This document shows, piece after piece, positions 17,644-26,333 of a stretch of 33,287 bases of DNA; position 1 is the first letter of the stretch; each line of letters opens with the position of its first letter. Position numbers and translations under genes: made by a program. The stretch is taken from assembly GCA_002887195.1 (NCBI GenBank), contig PJAB01000226.1, positions 1 through 33,287 on the forward strand. The letters are read 5' to 3'. This stretch comes from Chrysochromulina parva (taxonomy: Eukaryota > Haptophyta > Prymnesiales > Chrysochromulinaceae). Under the pieces are notes generated by a model. That model ran no database searches. It saw only the letters and a program-made list of their open reading frames with translations, and had not been told where the DNA came from.

Positions 17644-17770
17644 TGTACGCACGCTTGCTCGTGTTGACTGTACCTTCGAACAAATGCGTCTGACAACTGA
17701 CGATAAAGCCGATGAGACTTGTACACATGCTTGCTCGTGTTGACTCTTGACTGTATCCTCGAGCAAATCT
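17644..17770. repeat. Imperfect direct duplication between two plastid-protein genes
   Basis: The block at about 17644-17686 recurs at about 17721-17770. Both contain gcttgctcgtgttgact followed by a ctgtaxcxtcgaxcaaat-like stretch; the second copy has about 7 extra bases (cttgact). It lies in the 257-bp gap between the GDT1 gene and the next gene, so it could be 3' UTR or promoter. Confidence 0.7.
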
Positions 17771-17835
17771 ACAAATGTGTTACTTACGCATAGGCGCTGT
17801 CGCGGTCGCCTCATCCGGGCGCCCGTCCGAGCCAC

Positions 17836-18357
17836 ATGAGTGCCATGTACCTCATTTACCTCCTTGGCTCAGCTGCTGCGTTCTCGACAGCTCGAATGCC
17901 ATCGCGTCCGCTCGCGTGTCCACGCATATCAGTGAATGCACCTGCTATGAGCTATGACTATGAAGAATTTCGACCCGACCCTCCGTGGCAGCGTGACGGC
18001 ATCTTGTTATTGGCTTATGTAGGCGTCGAGACGCTACTGCGATCCGCAGCCACCGGATTCAAACCCAAGCTCGGCTTTGACTTGATGCAGCTCAATGCCG
18101 CCATGGGAGGCGCCTTCCTGATAGCAATGGCGTGGGTGGCTGTAGCGTTGCTTACAGGTGTTGTTGGGAATCATCGATATGACCGTCAACGCGTGCTTTT
18201 GACATGGATGATTGCGGCTCCGCTTGCTGCGGCCTTGCGTATCGTACTCTACGACGGGTTTCCATTCGTATCCGAGCTCTTTGTGCTTACTGACGCAGCC
18301 ACAACGCTCGCGCTGATGCTGGCCTTACGTGCCGCTGAAGAACAGGGAATCATTTAG
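17836..18357 (+). CDS. Plastid-targeted small membrane protein, possibly DUF3054-like
   Basis: A 173-residue protein. The N terminus (MSAMYLIYLLGSAAAFSTAR) is an ER signal ending in an AAAF motif and followed by a Pro/Arg/Ser transit-like stretch, the same targeting logic as the neighbouring GDT1 protein. The mature part has about four hydrophobic segments: near residues 52-65, 88-108, 118-134 and 142-160. The order GDxLLLAxxGxE, long helices, WMIAAPLAAALR and a final helix ending in LRAAEE recalls the uncharacterised cyanobacterial/plastid family DUF3054, but this is a weak match made by eye. A second ATG lies at 17845. It is downstream of GDT1 on the same strand. Function unknown. Confidence 0.68.
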   Translation: MSAMYLIYLLGSAAAFSTARMPSRPLACPRISVNAPAMSYDYEEFRPDPPWQRDGILLLAYVGVETLLRSAATGFKPKLGFDLMQLNAAMGGAFLIAMAWVAVALLTGVVGNHRYDRQRVLLTWMIAAPLAAALRIVLYDGFPFVSELFVLTDAATTLALMLALRAAEEQGII

Positions 18358-18573
18358 TTTGATGAAAATCGCCCCTCAAGCAGTATAACCATTTAAAATA
18401 GAGCTCTATAGTTTCGCATCTACCCACTTAACAAAGTCCATTTACGGGAAGTAGCGGCCGACGTGTACACGAGGTGGCCTCCACTCCCGCTGAAACACAG
18501 GGCCTGGAGAACCTCCACACGGATCTCGGTCTGGTTCTTCAACAGCGCTTTTCTGTTCTTCGTCGTGATCTCC

Positions 18574-19047
18574 TCAGCGTGCAGCGGAGCGAAAGGACAA
18601 TGGCACGCAAAAGGCAAATGCGTCGGAAATGCGCTTGAGCGCAAATTGCGGTAGGAAACGCCCAAAGATCTTGTACGCCATCATCGCAAAATAACGATGA
18701 CGTCCTGCAACAGTTCCATACGCGACCAGCATGCAGGCGTAGATGGGCGACACGGCAACAATACTCATGACCCGGTACGAATTGGGCCCGTGGATAAGCG
18801 AGCCTTCGATGCCAGTGGTCGCCTTGAGCGTCGGACGCACCACGGCGACTGACGAGGATCCTGTCACGCCGAACACGACAAAAGCGATCGCGGCCTCCTT
18901 GGGGCTCTCGCGCCAGCTCGGTCGTGGCTGAGTCGTCCAAAGCCAGAATCTGTGCCAGGCTGTTGGTGGCGGTGGCGTCGCAGAACTGGAGCACACACGC
19001 CGCGCGATCAGCAGGGTCGTCGGCGTTCGCGAGAGTCGGGCGAACAT
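18574..19047 (-). CDS. Mitochondrial DUF6787-like membrane protein
   Basis: A 157-residue protein from the ATG at 19047. The N terminus (MFARLSRTPTTLLIARRVCS) is basic and Ser/Thr-rich, like a mitochondrial presequence. The body carries PRPSWRESPKEA, then FVVFGVTGSSSVAVVRP (first helix), GSLIHGPNSYRVMS and a second helix leading to GTVAGRHRYF and KIFGRF. This order matches a small eukaryotic family of two-helix proteins annotated as DUF6787 (plant members are often mislabelled as prolipoprotein diacylglyceryl transferase), as I remember it. The molecular function is not known to me. The start lies 180 bp from the divergent makorin-like gene; the 3' end is convergent with the plastid-protein gene. 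Confidence 0.72.
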   Translation of the reverse strand: MFARLSRTPTTLLIARRVCSSSATPPPPTAWHRFWLWTTQPRPSWRESPKEAAIAFVVFGVTGSSSVAVVRPTLKATTGIEGSLIHGPNSYRVMSIVAVSPIYACMLVAYGTVAGRHRYFAMMAYKIFGRFLPQFALKRISDAFAFCVPLSFRSAAR

Positions 19048-19227
19048 GAATTATTCTAGGTACGCCGTCAGGGTGCGTGCGGGATAGGAATGTTCACCTC
19101 ACCAGGTTTTCCCGCAACGCGGGGGCGCGAAGGTTCTATTTCCGCAAAGACCAACCACCACACAGCGCGTGAACATGTTCACAGCTCGAGTTGTCCAGGA
19201 CGAAGCCGTCCCTCTCTCTCCGCGGCC
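19048..19227. promoter_or_regulatory. Divergent intergenic region with an E2F-like site
   Basis: These 180 bp lie between the starts of the DUF6787-like and makorin-like genes. A match to the E2F consensus TTTSSCGC (TTTCCCGC) lies at 19108-19115, next to a cgcggg element. One short match can occur by chance in GC-rich DNA, so the regulatory claim is tentative. Confidence 0.4.
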
Positions 19228-20454
19228 ATGTCGGATTTCCAAGAGGTGGTCGGCAAGACCCGCACCCCACGAGCTTCGCCGGCGCAAGCGTCACAGCCAG
19301 CACCCACTCGGCCACCATGCCGCTTCTACCAGATCGGCCAATGCACCGCTGGCCGCAATTGTAAGTTCTCGCACGAGAGTACACCGAGCTCAGCACCAGC
19401 TGTGAAACTCTCCACGGTGTGCAAGTTCTGGTCACAAGGCAATTGTGCGCATGGCGACCGCTGCGCGTTCCGTCATGCACCCCAGCAACAGTCTGGACCG
19501 CCACCGCCACCGCGACCTCCACAGGCTTCAGGCGCCTCAGTCGTCCGGACGGCTGTGGCCATGAGCGGCCTGACTTTGACTTCGGCAGCGCAGCAAGTAC
19601 GGCCGCATCTGCAGCAGGGGCCGTCGCCACCCGTGCATGCTGTGCCCATGACACCTGCTTGCACGCCCGTACACATGGCCGGACAACGACCACCATTGCC
19701 GTTTGTATACGGGCCGCGACTGCCGCCGCCGATGGCAGCAAATACTCCTCTCGGGATGCCCCGAGCGCCTCCTCCCGCGCTACCGCCGCCCACGCCGCCT
19801 GCGCCGCCTGCGTCGGGTCCATGGGCCGCCACCGAGCCCAATATATCCAACTCGCTGCCGCCGACGCCGGCGGAGCTGGCGCACTCGGCGGACTTGGAGT
19901 GCGGCGTGTGCCTGGAGCCCGTACTTGCCAAACGAGGCCGGTTCGGGTTGCTCGAGGGGTGTGAACACGCCTTTTGCCTGCCGTGCCTCAAGGAGTGGCG
20001 CTCGACGCACGCTCTCCGGCCGGACGTTGCTCGATCCTGCCCCGAGTGCCGTGCCCCGTCGCATTTCGTGGTGCCCTCATTCGTTCATTTTGTGGCCGAT
20101 CGCAAGGCGGCGCTCATCCACGTCTACTTGACAAGTCTCCGCTCGGTGCCGTGCCGCCACTTTGACTATGGGAACGGCACATGCCCGTTCGGCACGTCGT
20201 GCTTCTACGCGCACACCGACCGGAGTGGCAGGCGCCTCGTCGTCGACCCGCGCAAGGCCTACGGCAAGGGGGGGGCGACGGTCTTGCACGAGTACCGACT
20301 TTCCGACTTTCTCTTCCCGGATGAAGCACGCGGCACCGAGGCGGGGCGAGCGCTGCTCGACTCGATCCCGCTTGCGCCGCCGGCAGCCGCTGAGGAGGCA
20401 GGCGAGGAGGCGCGCGCGGGTGCGAACGGTGCCGGCGATGGGAGCACCTTGTAG
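19228..20454 (+). CDS. Makorin-like CCCH/RING E3 ubiquitin ligase
   Basis: A 408-residue protein predicted to bind RNA through CCCH fingers and to transfer ubiquitin through its RING. In order: CCCH-1 at residues 31-49 (CRFYQIGQCTAGRNCKFSH), CCCH-2 at 65-83 (CKFWSQGNCAHGDRCAFRH), a long Pro-rich linker, a RING at 225-274 (CGVC ... CEHAFCLPCL ... CPEC), and CCCH-3 at 309-329 (CRHFDYGNGTCPFGTSCFYAH). The RING followed closely by a last CCCH, with FVVPSFVHF between them, is diagnostic of makorins. The makorin-specific Cys-His motif expected between the second CCCH and the RING is absent and replaced by Pro-rich sequence. I chose the ATG at 19228 (context gcggccATGt); an upstream in-frame ATG at 19090 would add 46 residues that look like leader. 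Confidence 0.9.
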   Translation: MSDFQEVVGKTRTPRASPAQASQPAPTRPPCRFYQIGQCTAGRNCKFSHESTPSSAPAVKLSTVCKFWSQGNCAHGDRCAFRHAPQQQSGPPPPPRPPQASGASVVRTAVAMSGLTLTSAAQQVRPHLQQGPSPPVHAVPMTPACTPVHMAGQRPPLPFVYGPRLPPPMAANTPLGMPRAPPPALPPPTPPAPPASGPWAATEPNISNSLPPTPAELAHSADLECGVCLEPVLAKRGRFGLLEGCEHAFCLPCLKEWRSTHALRPDVARSCPECRAPSHFVVPSFVHFVADRKAALIHVYLTSLRSVPCRHFDYGNGTCPFGTSCFYAHTDRSGRRLVVDPRKAYGKGGATVLHEYRLSDFLFPDEARGTEAGRALLDSIPLAPPAAAEEAGEEARAGANGAGDGSTL

Positions 20455-20762
20455 ACGACTACGGAGACAGACTCAACACTCATGACAGATGACTCATCTC
20501 TGCATGAGACTCTGAGTCTCTGACAGACTTCAGACTTGTGTGTTGACGCTCTCGGACCCCGGCCCCGGGGCGCTGCCCATGGGCGGAATAAAATTGACGT
20601 GAGCTCGTGTCAATCGTATCAAGTCGAGCGTGCATGCACACGCCCACCGTTTGTATTTAACGTATCGGGCGTCTCTCAATAACTTACCGGACATGATTTG
20701 CACGTGGCGCACAGGCTGCCGATATGATGCCACACATGAGAATCGGCGAGCCGGAGGCGAGA
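20455..20762. other. Intergenic region between two convergent genes
   Basis: This is the 3' region shared by the makorin-like and YTH genes. It has a run of short gact/gaca-type repeats at 20455-20535 that includes a perfect palindrome with one-base centre at 20506-20520 (gagactctgagtctc). The AT-richer part is at about 20585-20690. No coding frame is credible. Confidence 0.4.
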
Positions 20763-23160
20763 TCACTTTGCCCGGGCGCCAGCGCCCAGTAGCGGGAAGC
20801 CACCGGGTTGCAGCCCCGCGTACCCGCCTGCGGGCGGGAATGCCTCGGCGCCAAAGCCCGGTGGCAGGAAGCCGTGCGGCGGCGGCTCCATGGGGTTGGG
20901 CTGCAACGCACCGTGCATGCTCACCATGCCGCCGAAAGAGTCCGGCAGCTGCGCCGCGCCGAGACCACTCTCCATTGGGGCGCCGCTGTCAAAGCCCATC
21001 GAGTGCGCACCGCCCATGCCCGCTGCGCCGCCAAAGCCCATGAGCGACGCGTCAAAGCCGCCAGGCAGACCGCCGGGCGGCGCGGGCGGAGCCATGCCAG
21101 GCAGGCCAGAGCAAGAGTACGGCCCGCCCATGCCGCCTTCGGCACTGCCGATTCCGGGCACGCCTCCGCTGGCCATCTGTGCGGCTATGCGCGCCTCCAT
21201 CAGCTCCTGACGCTTGTCGTAGAAGGCGAAGTCGTCCAGGATGGAGGTGCGGCTTCGGTGCGTGTGGAAGATGTGCAGCATCTCGCGCCCTTGGTCCGGC
21301 AGGACCTCTTGCGTGTCGCGCGAGTTAGTCACTGGCTTGTTCTCATTGTTCGCGAGCACTATGTGTCGGAACTGGTTGTTCGGGATGTCCTTGACAAATG
21401 TCCACTTGATCCGGAAGGTGCCGTTCCACTTGTCCTGCCCCCACGAACCGAACCGTTGCGTGTAGTCGAGCGCCGACTCCATCTGGGCCATGCCGCTGAA
21501 CTGGCCGCTTGCGTTCACTGAGAAGAAGAGGAAGATAGGTCCTTTGGCGCCCGTCTCGCGGTAGGCCGCGTCGAGGCGCCGGTTGCCCGTGTCCGTGCTG
21601 GCCCACACGCCGTATTTGATCGACTTGTGCACGTCGTCCTCAGAGTAGCTCTTGATGATGTAAAAGCGCGCAAACTTGGGGTTGGGGTCGAAGTGCACTG
21701 GATTGATCGTCTCTTTGAGGCGCATGATCTCGGGTGAGTGGTGGACCGCACCACCGCCTGCTTGGCTGCCGAAACCGAAGGTACCCGAGCGCAGCCCTCG
21801 CACGCCGTTGCGCGCGCGCTCGTGATCGCGTTCGTCGTCGCGCTGCCGCATGGGGCCGTCGAAGCCACCCATCATCATCGGGTCACCGCCACCGCCCTTG
21901 CCGTAGCCGCCGCCGCCCTTACCGTAGCCACCGCCGTAGCCGCCGCCCTTGCCGCCCTTGCCACCGCCGTAGCCGCGCCCTCTGCCAAAGCCGCGCCCGC
22001 CGCCGTCGCCGTAGCCGCCGCCGTAGCCGCCGCCGTAGCCGCCGCCGTAGCCGTCGCCGAAGCCGCCGTTGCCGCCGCCGTCGCGGAAGCCGCCACGCCC
22101 ACCGCGCCCTCCATAGCCGCGTCCCTGGCCATGGCCCATGGGCGGCGCTGGCATCATCCCGTCAGCCATCCACCGGCCGTCCTCGCTCCCGAAGTCGCGC
22201 GAAGGGTCGCTGAAGCCGACGCCCCCAAACTGCTCTGCGAGGTCATCCTCGCCTCCGGGGCCGCCGTAGCCGCCCATCGGGCCGCCGTAGCCGTACATGC
22301 CGCCGTCACCCATTGGGTACCTGCGCGAAGGCATCGTGGCGGTGCCGAGGCCGGTGAGCGCAGCGGGCGCACCAAGGGAGAGAGAGAGCGCGCGAGAGAG
22401 CGCATTGGCAGCGGCAGCGGCAGCAGCGGCGGCGGCAGCAGCGGCGGCAGCGGCGGCAGCAGCGACGACGATAACCGCAGCAGCGAGCTGCTGCTGCCTG
22501 CTGCAAGCGCGCAGCATCGCAGGCAGGGGCGCTGGCATCTGCTACGGCTGCCAGCGTGCTATCTCCAGCAGGCGGCCAGCATCAGGCGGCGACTGCCGCA
22601 GTGGTCGGCGCAGCTGAGAGAGCAGCAGTAGCAGCAGCAGCCGAAGCGCCAGCCGCAGCTTCAGCAGCAGCCATAGCAGCGGCAGCAGCAGCAGCCGTAG
22701 CAGCAGCCACAGCCGCAGCAGCCGAAGCCGAAGCCGCAGTGGCAGCATCAGCATGCGCCGACGTGTGTTCGAATGCGCTGAGAGGGCGCGGCGGCGTTCG
22801 CGCACATTCCGTAGCGGGCGCCGTATATTTCCGGTCCGCCTGCGTAGCTCTCATGGCCTGCAGGCGGCGGGTAGTCTGGCGGTGGCGGTGCACCACCCGT
22901 GTCTGTCGGTGCCTGGCCATAGCTCAGCGATGCACCCGCAGCATTGAGCTCGCCGTCAGCTGCAAGGTGGCACACGCGAGCGCACGACGCGCGTCAGAAT
23001 GGCAGGGGTTGTGCACACATTGCGCTGGGCTATGCGCTGCATCTTCAGCGCTGCCACGAGGATTTGACACAGGCATCGCAACCGGTTCAGTCGCCAGCGT
23101 CGCACGCAGGTAGTCGGCAGGCAGCTCCGAGTGATGGGGCATACGCTCCTCGTCCCCCAT
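20763..23160 (-). CDS. YTHDF-type m6A-RNA reader with Gly/Tyr-rich N-terminal domain (three-exon model)
   Basis: The product is predicted to bind N6-methyladenosine in mRNA. I propose exon 1 at 23160-23106, exon 2 at 22959-22806 and exon 3 at 22320-20763; both junctions are GT-AG and phases agree (1, then 2), giving 588 residues starting MGDEERMPHHSE. Exon 2 (PPPPDYPPPAGHESYAGGPE) joins the Gly/Tyr-rich start of exon 3 in matching style. The YTH domain spans about residues 290-430. The cage tryptophans are W309, W363 and W368, with the same spacing (54 and 5) as W411/W465/W470 of human YTHDF1, and NNENKPVTNSRDTQEV follows as in the DF class. Between lie RGG and YGGG repeats typical of condensate-forming domains; the C terminus is Gly/Pro/Met-rich. 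The exon 3 frame alone is also open to ATGs at 22334 (523 residues) and 22538 (591 residues, with a poly-Ala run). The domain is certain; the 5' structure is not. Confidence 0.8.
22321..22805 (-). repeat. GCN/CAG trinucleotide-rich tract in proposed intron 2 of the YTH gene
   Basis: Two imperfect triplet tracts lie here: about 22398-22500 (gcagcggcagcagcggcgg type) and about 22610-22755 (cagcagcagccgaagcc type on the plus strand; CTG/GCT type in the minus transcript). In the model with three exons they are intronic. If unspliced, the first tract would encode a run of more than 20 alanines. Confidence 0.7.
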
Positions 23161-23359
23161 CGCGGTGTTCTCAATCGCACGGGACGAAAGGCTGTCAGGG
23201 CGACGACGCGGGAGCAAAGTCGGTTCGGGGCCGCTTCGGCAAGAAACTTACAGTCGACTGTACGCCTTAGCTGCCCAGCACCGGATCGTTCCACTGCACG
23301 AACAAAGCGATTTCCCTCTATTTATCTTTCTCATCGCCCCTTTTCGCGCTCCACAAGAC
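23161..23359. promoter_or_regulatory. Divergent intergenic region, YTH / giant coiled-coil genes
   Basis: These 199 bp separate the proposed YTH start (23160) from the ATG at 23360. They include an AT-richer, pyrimidine-rich stretch at about 23310-23345 and an E2F-like match TTTCGCGC at 23342-23349. The giant gene's frame is open through all of it, but only with GTG, so it is taken as leader. Confidence 0.4.
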
Positions 23360-26302
23360 ATGGCTGCTACCGCCTCGACGGTTCACCTGTCCGGCGTCGA
23401 CGCTCTATGCTGCGCCCTGCTGGAGACGGCGGCGGCGGTCGGCAACGGCAGCGGCGCGCACGCGCAGGGCGCCGCCTCTGTCTCGCGCAGCTTGTTACAC
23501 GCAGCGCACCGAGAGGTGGGCAAGCTGCGGGTGCTCGCCGCTGCGCTGCAATCGGAGATGGTGCTGCTCGAGAGCGACGCCGAACGCGCACGGGTAGCGG
23601 TGAGCAGCAGCCGCTTGCCCGCGGACGACGAGCCCCGCTTCTCTCTCATGCGCGATCAGCTCGAGCTCGTGACGAGCGCCTACGTCATGCAGGGCGGCGG
23701 CCTCAGTCGGGCACGCTCGCGGTTGCGCTCCCTGCTCGGTACTGACGCCGCCGCGCTGGCGGCCGTGGAGGCGGAGTGGAGGGAGGCGGACGCGGCCATC
23801 GTGCGCGCGGCTGCACAGCTCGGCGAGCAGCAGCGCGCGCGTCTCGAGGCCGTCCGCATGCTCGAAAAGGACCTCCGCGCGGAGCGCACGCGCATGTGTG
23901 AGCTCAAGGAGCAGCTCGGGCACGCTCTTGCCTTTTCGCAGGTGCAAGCGGCTGAGCTTGCTGAAGCGGCCGCGCTCGTCGCCCGTTGGCGCGCGCACAC
24001 GTCGCAAAGCGAGCTCCAGTCGCAGCAGCCGCCGCTACAACCGCTCGCTCCGCCGTCCGTGCCAATCCGGAAAGGGGCTCGTGATGAGGCCGGCCATCAC
24101 GAGCTCAAGCGACAGCTCGCCGAGGCTGCCCAGGGCCACCGGATGCTGCGCGCCGCGCCGCCACCACCGCCACCGCCGCCGCCGCTGCCGCCCACCGCAG
24201 CCACGGCACCCTCGGAACCGCCACAGCTGACGGCCGCCATCACGGGCGCGGAAGGCGCGGCGGCGCCCCGTGTGCGTGCCTCCTCTCGTAAGGCCAGCCG
24301 TGCAGCCTCGCGCCCCTCGTCGCCGCGTGAAGCACGGCGCTCCAACTCGCCCCGTGCCGCGCGGCGCTCACACTCCCGCCCCGCCTCACCCGCCACCTCG
24401 CTCGCCATCTCGGCCGACGTCTCGACCCACGGCAACGGCCATCCCGGCAGCAGCAGCGGCCATGGCGGCGCCAGTGCGCGTGCGGGTACGATGGCGACGA
24501 GCGCCGACGGCGCGGAGGCCGCGGCGCTGCGCGTGCAGCTCCACGGGCTCAAGGCGGCGCTTCAACGGCTCCGAAGTGAAGCACCGCCGCCGCAGACGCC
24601 GCCGCCAGCCGCGGACGCACCTCAGGCAAAGGCCCTCCTCAAGCAGCTGCGTGTGCGGGAGGCCGAGGCGACGCAGCTGAGCCAGCGGCTCCACCTGTCC
24701 GAGACGCAGCGGCAGTGTGCGGTCGCGCAGGCGCACAAGGCGGAACAGCGCGCGGCGGCGACTGAGGCGGCGCTCGGCCGGGTGAAGGGGGAACGCGAGG
24801 CGGTGCGTGCCGAAGTGGAGGCGCTCGAGGCGGCGCTTGCCAGGGCCGCTTTCGAAGGCTCTGCCGCGCGGAGTGAGGACAGCAGGGCGGCCAGCAGAGC
24901 GGCCAGTCCTTCGCTCGCTCGCGTCACGAATCCGCCGCCCCCGACCGTCTTTGCGCCTCTCGATCCGTCCGGCGTGGCGGGGGCGGAGGCGGCGGAGGCC
25001 CGCGTCGTGGCGGCGACTGACGTGGCAGGAGTAGTGGCAGCAGCGGCGACGGCCACGTGCCTGGCCGAGGGTGTAAGCTCGCGTGCGCTCCGAGTCAGTG
25101 TCCAGGAGGCCCTCCAACGAGAGCGCCGCCAGCTTCGCGCCGCGCTCGAGCTCCAGCAAGCCTTGACTGCCGAGCAGGAGGAGCGAATTCGGATACTCGA
25201 GGCGTCGGCTGCGGCCGTGCGGGATGACAAGGCCAGGGGCGTGGGGCCCACGGATGTGAGCATGAGCAGCATGAGCAGCAGCAGCAGCAGCAGCAGGAGC
25301 AGCAGCAGGAGCAGCAGCTCGGGCCATGCTGTGGCGGAGAGGGCGATGGCCACGGCGGCGGCCGAGGAGGCGACGTTGCCCGCGGCAATGCCTAGTGCCG
25401 TAACAGTCCACGAGGATTCGCCCCATGCTGCTGCCGTCGATGCTGTCGTGGCCGCAGTTGAGGATGGCAAGGCCGGTGTGGCGGCATCAGGAGCATCAGG
25501 AGCATCAGGAGCATCAGGAGCAGTGCCCAGGGGGCTGACGGCGGCGGCACCGTCGCCACTGCCTGTGCCGCCCGCTGTGAATTGCATGCCGCCCGCTGTG
25601 AATTGCAAGAGCTCGCTGTCGATCCCGGCTCCGCTGCAGCTGACGCCGGACTCGCAGCCTTCACACTCGCCGGCGCCACCGATCTCGTCTCGGTCTCCCG
25701 CCTCGCTGCCGGAGGCGATGCCGGCTGCGGCTCTGCCGATGGCCCCTGCAGTCGAGACGGCAGAGGCTGCGGGGGCTGCGGCAGTGGAGGCAGCCGAGGC
25801 GAGGGCGGCTGCGGCTGTGGAGGCAGCCGAGGCGAGGGCGGCTGCGGCGGTGGAGGCAGCAGAGGCGAGGGCGGCTGCGGCTGTGGAGGCAGCCGAGGCG
25901 AGGGCGGCTGCGGCGGTGGATGCAGCCGAGGCGAGGGCGGCTGCGGCGGTGGAGGCAGCAGAGGCGAGGGCCCGTGCGGAGATGGCTGCTGTGGAAGCAA
26001 CAGCAGCAGCCGCCGCTGCTGCGCACGTTGCGGCTGCAGCCGCCGAGGAGCGGAGGGCGGCGGATTGCAAGCTGATCAGCATGCAATCCGCCGAGGAGCG
26101 AAGGGTAGCGGAGGCGACGGCTCGCGCTGAAGCAGAGGTGACGGCACGTGCTGAGGCGGAAGCGCGGGCGGCGGCGGCTGAGTTGGCATTGACAGCAGCC
26201 GCTGAGCAGCTCCAGAGACGCGAGGTGCACGCGGTTGAGGAGGTGCACGCGGCGGCCGAGGCGGCGAGGGCGGCCGCTGCAGCGAGGGAGGCCGCGGAGG
26301 CA

Positions 26303-26333
<31 letters not shown>

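Noticed and set aside
22335..22538. YTH protein starting at the ATG at 22538
   Set aside because: The added N terminus is a poly-Ala run from triplet repeats with poor start context, and a phase-consistent splice model removes it. I keep it only as a possible isoform.
21738..22631. Plus-strand Ala/Val-rich frame of 297 codons
   Set aside because: It is the reverse of the Gly/Tyr-rich repeats of the YTH protein and of the triplet tracts; no domain.
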